A stretch of DNA of 64,000 nt from Glandiceps talaboti (Eukaryota; Hemichordata; Enteropneusta; Spengelidae), in assembly GCF_964340395.1 (NCBI RefSeq), contig NC_135557.1, forward strand, positions 17,259,367-17,323,366. The letters are read 5' to 3'. Positions 1 through 13,779 of the stretch are shown here, piece by piece. The notes below the pieces were generated by a model that saw only the letters and a program-made list of their open reading frames with translations, made no database searches and was not told where the DNA came from. Numbering within the stretch: the first letter of the stretch is position 1; each line of letters opens with the position of its first letter. The translations under genes were made by a program, and so were the position numbers.

Positions 1-545
1 GGTTATCGCTCTTTAATTTATGTACTTTTATATTGTAACTTGTGTATATACAAATCCCTGGAAATTTAGTATCGTCGTAGCAACACTTCCACCAAAGCAA
101 ACTAAACAACTGATCAATCTAACCATTTAGTTAAAAAAGGTGTGTGTTATTAACATATTGATACTTTATGGAATCTCTATTTACTTTTGTGTCATTATCT
201 TGATTTTTGTAAAATCCCTAGAAATTTTGTATATTGTCATAGCGACATTTTCACCAAGAGAGATCAAACACAGCAAATATTTTGAGCCATTTGAAAATTG
301 CTCTTGGCTTACATACACTTTGATGTTGTTCTTAAGTACATTTACTTTATATTGTTGCTTGTTGATGTGCTAATCTCTAGTATTGTCATAGCAACACTTT
401 CGCCGAAGCATGAACTCGGTTGCTCAAGCTTAAGCGTTTTGATAAAACTTTGTTCACAACTTGTATATATTGAAACATATCATTGCATATATTTGCTTCA
501 GTATGATGAGTTGTTTGTGTGTAAATCCCAAGAAACTCTGAACAC
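1..545. repeat. Degenerate tandem repeat, about 3 units
   Basis: The motif GTCRTAGCRACAYTTYCRCCRAAG recurs near 76, 235 and 386, preceded each time by a TGTATATxxAAATCCCTxGAAATTT block. No coding signal. Confidence 0.55.
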
Positions 546-629
546 TTGAACCAATAAAGATTGGACATACAAAATCTTTTTAAGCAGTGAAATGAAAGTA
601 TTTTTGTTTACATGTTTATTGAGACTTCA

Positions 630-670
630 TACATACACACATACATACATACATACATACATACATACAC

Positions 671-701
<31 letters not shown>

Positions 702-868
702 TACATACATACATACATACCATACGTACGTACATACATGCGTACGTACGTACGTACGTACGTATGTACGTACATACATACATACATACATACATACCGT
801 ACAACCATACATGTGTGCATGTATGGATACATACATACGTACGTATGTATTTACATACATGTATGCAT

Positions 869-909
<41 letters not shown>

Positions 910-930
910 TACATACATACATACATACTG
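630..930. repeat. (CATA)n/(CA)n/(GTAC)n compound microsatellite
   Basis: Pure (CATA)n runs, CA-dinucleotide runs and a CGTACGTA stretch in a single 300-bp tract. All long open frames here (HTYIHTYI-type) are artefacts of the repeat. Confidence 0.95.
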
Positions 931-1080
931 TTACAGAATAAAAAACACTTAGAAACACCAATGTGCTTTTCTATAATCAAAGTTCTACTTGCGATGCACG
1001 AGTTGTATGTTCACTTCAAAGCACAAAGTGACTTTGAGTACGATACGAGATCAGTTTTATGTAAGGATTCACTTAAATAA

Positions 1081-3567
1081 AAAAGGATTACCAAGCTGAA
1101 ATACATGTATGATGTATTCAACTTTAACTGAATAAATTCAACAAAAAATGCAAATTTGGTTTGATTTTTCCAAAAAAAATTAACCGAGGTAAAATTTGGG
1201 TTGGGTTAATTGATGACTTTAAATGTAGAATCCATTAACAATTCATTTGCTACATGCATATACAGTGTATGTTATCTTTATACCGAGGGCAGACACAGGT
1301 ATTGTGGATTCTATTTGTAGCTATACCCTATAGGCTTATATGATGTGCCTTAACACAGACAGATGGCATAGAATAATGACTTTGATGTAACCACCCTGAA
1401 TATTGTCAAATCTGATTATGTTATGATTTAACTGTTATTGTACTGCAGTGTTGTAACTTAAATCATTGTCACTACTGTCGTCAACTATCTCTTAGACCAC
1501 TTATTCAGCTTATTTCCACTATCCTGCACTTTATTCTACACTAAGATTTATATGTCGGCTATCAAATTATGCACAGTCAACATTTTCCCTCTAAAAAAAT
1601 TCGGATCAAAATTTTAGTTTTCTTTGAATTCTTTCATATCATACATTTATATTTCATTATATAATAATCACATACATGTAGATTATCAAATTAAGCTCAA
1701 TAAATATATTCCCACTAATAAATTTTTGAAAAAAATTGTTTGTTTGTTTTTTTAATTATTTCATATCCCACATTTATATTTCATTATATAATCAATACAT
1801 GTAGAGCACAATAAATATTTTCCCGCTAAAATTTTTTTTGAACATTTTGAGGTTTTTTTGCATATTTTTTCATATTCCAAATACAATTTTGACATGAATT
1901 TACAAATTAGTTTGTCAAATATGTGGGTTATCAAACTATGTACAATGCAGATTTTCTCACTTGGAATTTTTTTACTAAAATTTTACCTTTTCAGTGTATT
2001 ATGATATCGCAGATTCAATTTAGACGTGAATTGCATGTTCAAATGTCTATTGAATCACTAATTCATGTAGTTTCACTATTCTTAAATTCACACTTGCTGA
2101 GGTTTATTAAGAGCTTCATTATGCACAATATATATTAACAAAATGTTTTTTTAAACCAAAAAATGTTCAAACACAATTTTTGTATTTTTCATGCTATTTC
2201 ATCAATAACACATGTTTATTTTAGACTAGAATTGCTCATTTTGTTTTTGCGTACGACATGTCGAATGTGACAGGTTGACATTTGTAAGCATTTTTTGACA
2301 TTACACACAGTAATTAAATGACGTTTATTTTTTACCATCAACTGTAGACAGAGAATTGTACAACATGACATCTCTTTTCATCACTGACAGTATGCAAATT
2401 TAAATTTTTTAAATTTGGCTACAAATTTTCAAACATTGAGAATTTCATTTTCAGAATATTATCTTACAGTTGATATAATTGTAACGATGACACCTATCCT
2501 TTAACTGAAAGTCTTAGATTTAATTTTTTGTAATTCAGTCGTAATTTGCAAGTTTTGTTTTTTTGGTGTGTTTTTTTTAAAAATTTTATTACAACAAATA
2601 TAATCTCATGTTTGATTTATATTAATCATTGATTTTTCACACCTATGGTCTGAATATAGCATATTAAACGTCTTTAACATCGTAGCTAGACATGGTGCCA
2701 AGATATCATAGATTTTAGACGCAAGGGCAATGAATAATTAATGGATAAAACTTGACCTTTCGAATTAATCAAAGCTAACATGTTTTCAATCACAAATCAA
2801 GGAATGTATTGAGTTCAGTCTGTATTCTTTTGCTGTCTGGCACAATCAATGTACTAGTCAAATTCCCTCAAGAATGCATTAAACATTTCTGAACTTACCT
2901 ATAATTTTTTTACACACTGTTAGTTGAATGTGTGTTATTGTACACTATAGTAGTAAAATTCACAAATTTTATCAAAATTTATATTAAAAAAAAAAATTCT
3001 ACATTTTCCTATAATTTTTGTATGCACTGGCAGTCGAACATATGATATGCTACAGTAGTAAAATTCAGAAGTTTTATCTCCAAAAATAATTTATGCACTT
3101 TCCTGTAATTTTTTATGCACTAGCAGTTGAAAGTATGTTATTATATACTACAGGAGTGAAATTTTCAAATGTTATCAAAATGGATCGAAATTTTTGCATT
3201 TCCATGAACTAGCAATTGAAAGTATAATTTTATTGTACAGTACTCTACTGAAATTTGCAAATTTTATTTAAAAATTTAACAGAGAAATGTAATACATGTA
3301 ATATTAATATTAATTGATTTATACAAGAAAAAAAATTTTTGTGAACAAATGGAACTATTTAGAAAAGTTAAGTATGAGAGGTAGTGAACAAATATGTATT
3401 TAAAAAAAAGTGTTTAAAAAATGAATTATTTCAAAAGTGTCATTGTAGTTGGAGGAGATAGTGAACAATGCTATTGAAAAAGAGAAAGGGGAATGTTGAA
3501 AAATTGGATAAGTGCATAATTATGCTAAAATGATTCTATGTTGGTTGTCCAAGTGTAGCTATTTATC

Positions 3568-3570
<3 letters not shown>
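1081..3570. other. AT-rich intergenic DNA, weak tandem repeats
   Basis: No gene seen. About 1620-1880 holds two or three diverged units around TTTCATATxxxACATTTATATTTCATTATATA. About 2898-3240 holds four diverged units of about 100 bp beginning CCTATAATTTTTxTATGCACT. Confidence 0.6.

Positions 3571-3571
<1 letters not shown>

Positions 3572-3660
<89 letters not shown>
3572..3660. repeat. (GA)n microsatellite, about 89 bp
   Basis: Uninterrupted GA dinucleotide run. Confidence 0.97.
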
Positions 3661-3661
<1 letters not shown>

Positions 3662-3666
<5 letters not shown>

Positions 3667-6480
3667 TAATTCTACTAATAAAAAGACAAAATATTATAAA
3701 ATTGGATTAGCAAGGATAGCTATTTGGCAAATATAAGTGGAAGAATTAATGAGTAATTGTAATAAAAAGACTACAAGAAGAAACATTGTTAAAAGTGGAA
3801 GTGCATGTATACTCTTGTAGTTGGATGAGATAGTGGGCAATTCTATCAAAAGATTTCACCATTGAATGTCAAAGTATAGCTACTTGGTAAATATCATAAC
3901 AGTTACTGAACAATTCTACTAAATCGGAAAAGAGGGGAAATGTTCTTAAAAGTGGGCAATTCCATAAAAAGTAAAAAAAAAAGGTAAAAATATTTGTTAA
4001 GATTGTTTCTTCAAGTATAGCTAATAGAAAATACCCATAATTGAGTTAGTTAGTGAGAAGACCAGCAATCGAATCAGTGTTCCCCCATTTAATACTCAAA
4101 CAATATGCAGACAACATAGTCATAACAGGGTCAATCTAAATTCGGTCGTTCAACCGTTTTTTATTGTAAATGACTGTGGTTTTGAGGAGCAAACACAAAA
4201 TGTCTATGCTCCAGCTGAGCAGAGGTAATGTAATTTTGATAATTTGACCCTGTGATTTATTATTTATTCAGTTTAAATTACAAGATTTATGGCCAGGCAG
4301 GTAGTATCTGGATGTATGGTAATGCTAGCGTGTATGTCATTAGTGAGGGAAAATTACCCACTGGTATTGAGCTTTCAGACACACTGACGTCTGTGACGAA
4401 GGCTAGGACAATGATTCGACTACTTTTATCTTTACATACTTTGATCACTTGGCTGTACGATGCTGCACGGTTCTTCTGATTAGGTTGTTCAAGCTCATGA
4501 GATGCTGTGATAGGATTTCTTGATAGTAGACAGTTCTTGGAAATCTTTGTCCAGTGGTGGTGTGTTGAGACTTTTTGCGTTATCATGCACCGTTTGACTA
4601 TCACTCCAAAATAAGAATTTGCAACGATATTAGAAGCTCACAAGGTATGTACGTCTGTGTAACATGGTTAGAATTTTCATCTCTATTCACCTTGTAAAGC
4701 AGTCTATACAATAGGATCTGTTTGTCGTAAGTGAATTTGTTCGTCTAATTTACCCTAACTAGGTGAGATTATCTTTTCTGTGAGTAGATTTTAGCTATTA
4801 GGATTCACTCAATGTTGTCTATACTGCGATCGTGGAATGATGTGTCTAAGTTTTACCGAGTTGTAAGAGATTAAGACATACGTCTCAGCTTTGATATCGT
4901 GTGTGTGCGTGTCCTTGGAAATCGTGTATGAAGAAGGTGTCCAAGATTTCCTAAGCAGTCACAAGTCACTATCAGAAGTTTAGACACTTTGTTATCCGAA
5001 GCTGCTATACTTCTGAACTTCAACATTGCAAAGCATTTCCTTTGAAGATTTGTCATTGTATCGTGAATTTGAAAGACTAGTTCTTTCACACACACATAAC
5101 TTTGTTGCAGCATGGCAGGTATTAAGCATCGCCATTCACTGTATTGTCTAAACCTAAACAAAAGCTATTTCTTTCAGGATTGTGAGATCTTCTTTGCTCA
5201 GTTCTCAGAATTGTGTGTCTGAATCGATAAAAACGACTTGAAACTCACAAGCATAAACAGTAAATTGTATACAGGTTGATATTTAATCTAAGTGTGTCTA
5301 CCTTGTAGGATGATTTCACAAGTTTACCGATCCCAGGAGGATTGTGAATCTGAGAATGTTATTACATTTGATTAATTCATTTGAGGCGTTGTCTTTTCTG
5401 TTTTCAGTTGTCTAATATTACCAACTAGTTCTTCAGCTGATACTGTCAATATTACAAACCAATTATGTGTTAATTTCTTTTTTGTTTTTCTCACTTGCAG
5501 TGCGAAATTCACAAATATCTTTTTCCAAATTTCTGTGTCAGCATTTTTTGTAAATTTCCCATCGTTCCTTCTGTTCGATTTCATACTTAAAGTCCCTCAG
5601 GTTTAGATGAATTTTTATTTGCCTTCTGTCAGCTTATTCAACCCATTCTATTTTCACATTTTTTTTAGGTTTCGATATTCCCTGTGTAAATTTGAGGATT
5701 TTGTTGTTTCCATAGTAACTGACTACAAATTGGCTAAAATATCCAACTACATGTGATTGCTAGCAGGGGGGTTTTCTGGGAAATTTGAAATGGTTCAAGG
5801 CGAACAAAATTAAAATAAGTGTCAAATGAAATATAAAGTGAAATGATGTATTGATGAGAGAAATCTCTTCTCTTAACACTCGATGGAAATTTTGGATGTA
5901 TAATTTCACTTATTTGAAGACTAGGTAAGAAACCATCATTAGGTCTGTTTCCATGGAAATTCAAAATGAAACGAAATAATTACAACTCAAAATCAAAATA
6001 AATATCACGCATGATATAAAAGGATAGGATAAGATAACCACAAAATATTTTTCCACGAAATTCAAAATGAAAAAAATGCTACAATTTAAATAAAAAAATA
6101 CATATTAAACATTTTGTTTTTGACATGCAACTTGTCTTCCATCTTTGGAGTAAACCATCGCAGGTCTATTTTTTAAGGAAATTGCACAAATTCAAATCAA
6201 AACAAATACAAACGTTTTGTAGTTGATATTCGATGTTGTCCTTTGTCATAGGATTTTAAAGCATCACTCTCAGTAAAGTGAAGATGACATAGATACAGCC
6301 ATGTAAGTTAATGCGTAGTGACTATATGGTTTGATGCTGTAGGGCAGGGCTTAGTGTGTGCATTGTTTATGTTACAACCTATCTAATTTGTTCAGATCAT
6401 GGTAAAAAACGCTGTCATACAGGCCTTTTTATGTGTCTCCAACCGTAAATTTAGGGCAAAGAGAGAGACAAGATAAGATT
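3662..6480. other. Intergenic DNA without recognised features
   Basis: No ORF with domain character, RNA gene or strong repeat seen. Confidence 0.5.
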
Positions 6481-6494
6481 AGCGTTTTTTGCCT

Positions 6495-6990
6495 CCGTAC
6501 CGACATATGTATACACTGTTTGTTTACATACCGACATAGGTATACTCTGTTGATGTATCGAATATGTAAAGTTTGTTTACCTACCAACATACGTATGCTG
6601 TTTGTTTACATACTGACATACGTATGCTGTTTGTTTACATACCGACATAGGTATATGCTGTTTGTTTACGTACCGACATACGTTTACTCTGTTGATGTAT
6701 CGAATATGTAAAGTTTGTTTACATACCAACATGCGTATACACTTTGTTTACATACCGGCATACGTATGCTGTTTGTTTACATACCAACATACATATGCTG
6801 TTTGTTTACATACTAACATGCGTATACTCTGTTTGTTAACGAACCAACATATGTATTTATAGTTTGTTTACTTTAATACCGATATATGTATTCATTGTTT
6901 ATTTATGTACCGATATCTGTATATGCTGTTTGTTTACGTACTGACATACATATATTCTGTTCATGTACCTACATATGTATATACACTCTG
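6495..6990. repeat. Minisatellite, about 30-bp unit
   Basis: About 15 diverged units of TGTTTGTTTACATACCGACATACGTATRC, with occasional longer units carrying TCTGTTGATGTATCGAATATGTAAAG. Confidence 0.9.
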
Positions 6991-7149
6991 TTTACAATTC
7001 TGTTTAGAATTGTGCCACTGATGTGAATTTGACAAGTTTTTGTTAGAATTTTTTCTGTTGATACAAAAGTAACGATAAATTCAGAGTTGTGTACATTTAA
7101 AGAATACTTTAATGAAATGGGATTTTTGATTTGTATGATATATACACTA

Positions 7150-7605
7150 CATTATATAATATATGATGTTATGTGATACGATATGATATGATATATTATG
7201 TGATGTGATATGATACGATACGAGATATGATATATGTGATACGATATGATACAATGAGATATGATACAATACGATACAGTATCATGAGATATGATATATT
7301 ATGTAATGTGATATATGATACAAGATATGATATAATGATATGTGATACGATACAGTATGAGATATGATATATTATGTGATGTGATACGATACGAGATATG
7401 ATATATGTGATACGATATGATACAATGAGATATGATACAATACGATACAGTATTATGAGATATAATATATTATGTGATGTGATATGATACGATACAAGAT
7501 ATGATATAATGATATGTGATGTAATATGATATGATACAGTATGAGATATGATATAATATGTGATATGATACGATACAATGCAATACAATATATGATATAT
7601 TATGA
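7150..7605. repeat. GATAY-type satellite
   Basis: ATGATATGATACGATACGAGATATG-like repeats; blocks of about 170-180 bp are nearly repeated (7181 and 7364). Confidence 0.92.
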
Positions 7606-7859
7606 TACAATTTGTAATGTTTTTCTTTGTTCATCCAAGGAAAATACACATGCCCAAACGGCACCACAATTTGATAGATGCCATTAGTGACAAAACCCTT
7701 AGATTACAAGTATTTTCCAGATGAATGAAGGCAAATATTGGGGAATAATATCATTATACCTCCTCAAGAATAATTTACAAAAAGCCAGGCTATTTTGAAT
7801 ATTTTGACTCTTTCAAGCACTGCAGTACTGATGAAAGACATGAGTTGGTGGGATGTTTA

Positions 7860-8570
7860 ACAATGGCTTGTGTGTATATTGTATAACAACCAGGGTATCA
7901 AACCTGTATTTTTCAGTTGAATGTGTTCAACTTGGCTTGTGTGTATAATGTAAAATGACAAGGGTATCAAACCTGTACTTTTAGATTGAATGTGTTCAAC
8001 TTGGCTTGTGTGTATATTGTATAATAACCAGGGTATCAAACCTGTATTTTTAGATTGAATGTGTTCAACTTGGCTTGTGTGTATAATGTAAAATGACAAG
8101 GGTATCAAACCTGTATTTTTAGATTGAATGTGTTCAACTTGGCTTGTGTGTATAATGTAATACAACCAGGTATCAAACCTGTATTTTTAGATTGAATGTG
8201 TTCAACTTGGCTTGTGTATATAATGTAAAATGACAAGGGTATCAAACCTGTATTTTTAGATTGAATGTGTTCAACTTGGCTTGTGTGTATAATGTAAAAT
8301 GACAAGGGTGTCAAACCTGTATTTTAAGATTGAATGTGTTCAACTTGGCTTGTGTGTATAATGTAATACAACCAGGTATCAAACCTGTATTTTTAGATTG
8401 AATGTGTTCAACTTGGCTTGTGTGTATAATGTAAAATAAAAAGAGTATCAAACCTGTACTTTTAGATTGAATGTGTTCAACTTGGCTGTGTGTATAATGT
8501 AATACAACCAGGTATCAAACCTGTATTTTTAGATTGAATGTGTTCAACTTGGCTTGTGTGTATACTTTAA
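7860..8570. repeat. 69-bp minisatellite, about 10 units
   Basis: Unit GTATCAAACCTGTATTTTTAGATTGAATGTGTTCAACTTGGCTTGTGTGTAT plus a variable end. Two end variants (AAAATGACAAGG and ATACAACCAGG) often alternate, suggesting a dimeric higher-order unit. It grows out of the right end of a dispersed repeat (7625-7900). Confidence 0.93.
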
Positions 8571-8752
8571 GGAAATAGAAAGTAGGTCAGTATACGTTTG
8601 TAAGAGTAGTAACAGTCTACGCTTTCTGACATTTTGGTTAATTTTACAATCTGATTGTAACTGAGACATGATAGGAATAAATACTGTTGACAGCTTTATT
8701 CCAATGTTAGATGGTATACCTAGATAAACTGTGTACAGGTTGAACATGATAC

Positions 8753-9135
8753 ATCAAACAGGTGTGTACACCCCCTGATATTTCGTGTTTGCAATGGATT
8801 ATGTCACCTTTCCAAAGCTAGTTTTGTAACACATGATTCAATGTTAACCCTTTCTTATCCGTCAAACAGGTGTGTGCACCCCCTGGCATTTCATGTTTCC
8901 AGTGGTTTATGTCACTTTGCAAAGGTAGTTATAACACATATGATTTAAGGTTAGCCCATTCTTAACGCTCAAACAGGTGTGTGCACCCCCTGGCATTTCA
9001 TGTTTCCAATGGTTTATGTCACCTTTGCAAAGGTAGTTATAACACACATGATTTACGGTTAGCCTGTTCTTAAGCGTCAAACAGGTGTGTGCACCCCCTG
9101 GCATTTCATGTTTTGAATGGTTTATATTGTTTTCT
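8753..9135. repeat. Tandem repeat, 4 units of 106-109 bp
   Basis: Units start TCAAACAGGTGTGTGCACCCCCTGGCATTTC at 8753, 8862, 8968 and 9077. Confidence 0.93.
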
Positions 9136-9619
9136 TAAAGGTAGTTATAACATCTATAATTCAAAGTTGACATTTTCTGAGAAAAACCAAAGATTATTCA
9201 TGAAATGCAATACAAATAAAACCTCCAATCTTTGATACCCTAGGAAATGAAAAGTAAAAATAGCTTCTAGTATTTTCTGTGAACTTTGTTACTTTGAAAA
9301 ATTGTGCAAAATGGCAATTTAGGACGTGACAGGTGAACTGTCTTTTTGTGGACAGTGGCAGGGGAATTTTTTTAAGTACTACTAATTAAATTTTGAAAGT
9401 TTTTCATGAAAATTATTGCTTTATTAGAGATATTGAGTATTGTATACTGCTTCATTAGAACAGAAAGCATATTTTGATATCGAATTTTACCACATAGGTG
9501 TCATAAAAAAACAAACAATTTGATTTCTTGATTGACACCATGGCTCTTGCGACATGTGTGTTACCATAGGCACATGTGGGTTACCATAGGCACATGTGTG
9601 TTACAGATGTTAATGCCAA

Positions 9620-10880
9620 CATTTCTAGACTTCATAGGTTAGTAGTAATATTCAGTTTTACATAATTGTTTACATTAAAATATTTATTCCAACATTTCCA
9701 GACTTACATTATTCATAGTTTAGTAGTTATACTCAGTTTTACATAATTATTTACATTAAAATATTTATTCCAACATTTCCAGACTTACTTTATTCATAGT
9801 TAAGTAGTTATAGTCAGTTTTACATTACTGTTTACATCAATATATTTATACCAAGTTTTATTCTAGCCTTAAATATTCCTACATTATTAAATTATGATTT
9901 AGTACATTATTCTTATAGTTTAGTAGTTATATTTAGTACTTACATTAATGTTTACATCAGTGTACATCAATATATTTCTACCAACATTATTCTAGACTTA
10001 CATTATTCTTACATTATCAAATAATGGTGTAGTAGTTATATTAGTACTTACATTATTGTTTATTTTAAGATATTTATGCCAACATTTATTCTAGACTTGC
10101 ATTATTCTTACATTATTCCTACATTATCAAATTACAGTGTAGGTGTATTAGTACTTACATTATAATATATTAAGATATTTGTCAGCATTTATGCTAGACT
10201 TACATTATTCTTAGTTTAATAGTTATATTTAGTACTTACATTAATGTTTACATTACAATATTTATACCAACATTTCTTATAGACTCACATTATTCCATTA
10301 TGCTTTAGTAGGTAAATATTAGTACTTACATTAATGTTTACGTTACAATATTTATACCAACATTTCTTGTAGACTTACATTATTCCATTATGCTTTAGTA
10401 GGTAAATATTAGTATTTACATTAATGTTTACGTTACAATATTTATACCAACATTTCTTGTAGACTTACATTATTCCATTATGCTTTAGTAGGTAAATATT
10501 AGTACTTACATTAATGTTTACATTAAGATATTAATACCAACATTTATTCTAGACTTGCATTATTCTTACATTATTCCTACGTTATCATATTATGGTGTAG
10601 TATGTATATTAGTACTTACATTAATGTTTATTTTAAGATATTAATACCAACATTTATTCTAGACTTGCATTATTCTTACATTATTCCTATGTTATCAAAT
10701 TATGCTTTAGTATGTATATTAGTACTTACATTAATGTTTACATTAAGATATTTATATCTGCATTTATGCTAGACTTACATTATTGATATGTTTTATACAT
10801 ATTAGTACTTAGAGGTGGTTTACATTAATATATTTACACCAACATTATCTTTGGCGTACATTATGTATATTTAATTTATA
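9620..10880. repeat. AT-rich satellite, about 90-118-bp unit
   Basis: About 12 units around ACTTACATTATTC, TTTAGTAGxTAxATTAGTACTTACATTAATGTTTACATTA and TTTATACCAACATTTCT. A homogeneous 90-bp core lies at 10270-10510; the flanking units are longer and more diverged. Confidence 0.9.
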
Positions 10881-13190
10881 AAGGAATATTTCTATTAATA
10901 TCTACATTAATGCATGTATTATTGAATTCATGCAAAATATAAAATTTTATTGTGTACTTACATGAATTATATATTATAGAATTATTAGATAAACTAAAAT
11001 TAATGTGTGCATTATTGATGTGTATAAATGATAAAAAATGAAGCTTTGTGATTGGTGGAAAGTTAAATATTGATACATATTATGAGTCATTTGTAGATGC
11101 GGAAAAAGATGCAAAAAAAGTGAAAGATGTGATTGTTGATAAGAAGTGTTGTAGGCTTACAAAAGTACTTAAATTTGGGTTTTATGGAAAGGTTTTAATT
11201 ATGGTTATTGGAGATAAAAGTCTGAGTGATAGGATATTGGTCCCTTGTCAAATTGTATGATTGTAATGTGTGTAGTATTATGAGTGATTGATTGTGAAAA
11301 GGAGACTATGTCCCTCGGTGGAATCACCACGTGTTATTGACATTATAAACATCAATTTTAGGGTATCAGCCTCGTATAGAACCTTTTTCTGGAAAACACA
11401 ATGAGTATGTAAAGGTGTCCAACAATTTATGTCCGATTATCGGTGACAAGTAGTAATTTTTTTTTTTTTAAAAAATAGGCGTATTATTCATGTACAGAAT
11501 AAACAACGGCCGTTTTATTGAAAACATCAGTAATATAAAAGCATGCAACAATTTATGTCGTATTTTCAGTGAAAAATAGAGATTTCTGATTTTAAAATAG
11601 GTGCATTATTCATGTACAGAATCTTTTAATTAAAAATTCAGTATGCATGCTTGCAGTAATTTAGGGGGACAACCAATTTTTTTGTAATTATTATTCATGT
11701 TTTGTTTGATTTTAATTAAAACCTGATTGTTATCAAAACTAGTTAATTCTCTAATGACCGTTCATAATTAATTCAAATATCAGGAAATATTTGACACTTT
11801 AGTTGAGAAAATTTAGTTGAATTTCTATTTCTATGCGGAAATCAGCAAAATTATCTAAAACTAACTAAAATGAATGTATTTTTAATCAAAATTTATCAGC
11901 TTATTCGAGAGGTCAATATTTTATCTAAAATGAACAAAATTTTCAGTGAATTGAAAAGTGATAGTCTGTCGAACGACCTGGAAATGTTTGACACTAAGGA
12001 GTTCAGAAAACGTAATTGAAATTCTACAGGAAAGCTTCAGGTAGTTTGTGACTACACATATCAAACACTGCTTTATTGCTCAGAAGGTGTTCCTGTGTGT
12101 CTCTCTGAAATGGATTTTATTTTCTCTCATCACCTGTTCATTTGCGTTTACATGTTTATACTTTCAACAAGCCATGTCACAAAAACACCTTCAGAACATT
12201 TGCTAGATTTACAGGCTGTCTTGTCAAACTTCAGTATCTTTTCCTGCCTAAATTTGTACGTGATTTGTTTTCCTGTCAGATATTTTTACAATTTTCTGTC
12301 ACTTCACACTTTTATTCTGGTTTGAAAATCTTCAAAATGTGTAAAGAATATTTTCAAGTGTTGTATGAAATTACATATAGTGACTTTACCTGTCCAAATT
12401 TATGTATAATTTGTTTTCTTGCCGGATTTTCTTTTACAATTTTCTGTCATTTCTACTCTGAAAACCTTCAAGTTCAAAATAATTAAGGGTGTTTCAGGTA
12501 TTGTGGGAATTAATCTGTAGCGTCTTGCTTTAATAATTATTAAAGTGTACTGTTTTTTGTCCAGCTAAAATTTGTGTACAATTTGATTTCCTGCCAAGAC
12601 ATTTTGTATGGTTTTTTCCTGCCAAACTATGTGAACAATTCAAAATTGTCGTACTACTTTCTATCATTTTTCATCAGATAAGTTTCAGAATATTGTAGTT
12701 TATTTTACAATGCGATCGAAACAATTAAGTTTAGCATAAAATACTTTTGTATTGCCTCCAGTTTACAGCTAAAAGACAAACTGTGTAGCCTGCATGAAAG
12801 ATATGTCTTGTCACGCCACCCTCACCAACCTCCTCTCTCAGTTGACCAATGTGTGAGTGTGCCCCTTCACGCACGACATACCTTACAGACTAGACAACTG
12901 CCGAACATTTCAAAATATTTTGATATAACATTTGTATTCATTATTTTTTAGTTCTGTTTAAACTTTCAACCCCCCCCCCCCCCCATAAATACAGCAATTT
13001 TTTACTCTAACTTGAGCTGTTTATTGTTTCAAAGTCAAACTGTTTTTCAGATTTTTACAACCATATTAAAGTTGTACAGAGACAATTTTGCAGTATCCAA
13101 AAAAATTGATGGCAGCCTAAAGCCAAGGAAAATGGTAATTTTGTCAGGAAACTGCATAATGGTCATGAAGTCCCGTAAAATGATAGAGAA
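10881..13190. other. AT-rich intergenic DNA
   Basis: No convincing gene. Has poly-C at about 12970-12984 and a repeat of about 110 bp at 12790-12900 that resembles 55325-55435. Confidence 0.5.
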
Positions 13191-13194
13191 TATC

Positions 13195-13510
13195 TGAATA
13201 GGGTACACCCCTATTGGAGACATAGCTTGTCCAAATTCTGTGAATGACAAAAAGGCTAGATTTTTTTCAAATAATTCGTAATGGTGGAGGAAACTCTTGA
13301 ATAGGATATACCCCTATTGAAGAAGCTTTCTGTCTGAATTCAGTGATTGAAAAAGAGGCTAAAGTTTTAATAATTTGTAACCATGGAGGAAATACTTGAA
13401 TAGGATACACCCCTATTGAGGTAGCAGTCAATCTGAATTCAAGGTTTCTTAACAGTGGAAGAAATACTTCAGTAGGATACACCCCTATTGAAGAAGCTTG
13501 CTTTCTGTAT
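13195..13510. repeat. Tandem repeat around GAATAGGATACACCCCTATTG, 4 units
   Basis: Units begin near 13195, 13302, 13399 and 13471, each followed by a GAAGAAGCTTxCTGTCTGAATTCAGTG-like block. Confidence 0.88.
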
Positions 13511-13779
13511 TCAGTGTTTGAAAAAGTAACAAAGTTTTTTTGTAATTCCCCGATCAATACAAATAATATTAGAGGAAATCCAAGTTTTGTATTTCGAATA
13601 GCAATCAGAAGATGTGTTGTTTTGACAAAATACGTTATCAAATTGTAGAAACCCAGTGGGAATATTTGATGCCAGATTCTCCCCGGAGATGACTCCTCTT
13701 TGGGCATAACTACAGATGAGAATAAAAGTCATTTCTATCACCATGACAACTAAAAATAAGATAGCCGATAGTTCCATAT

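Noticed and set aside
592-1080. Long HTYIHTYI-type open frames on both strands
   Set aside because: Produced by the (CATA)n/(CA)n microsatellite; open on both strands because the repeat lacks stops, with no splice or domain support.
7196-8314. Minus-strand frames of ISYRIVSY and HTSQVEHIQSKNTGLIP repeats
   Set aside because: Translation of the GATAY satellite and 69-bp minisatellite; units vary and carry no start, splice or conservation signal.
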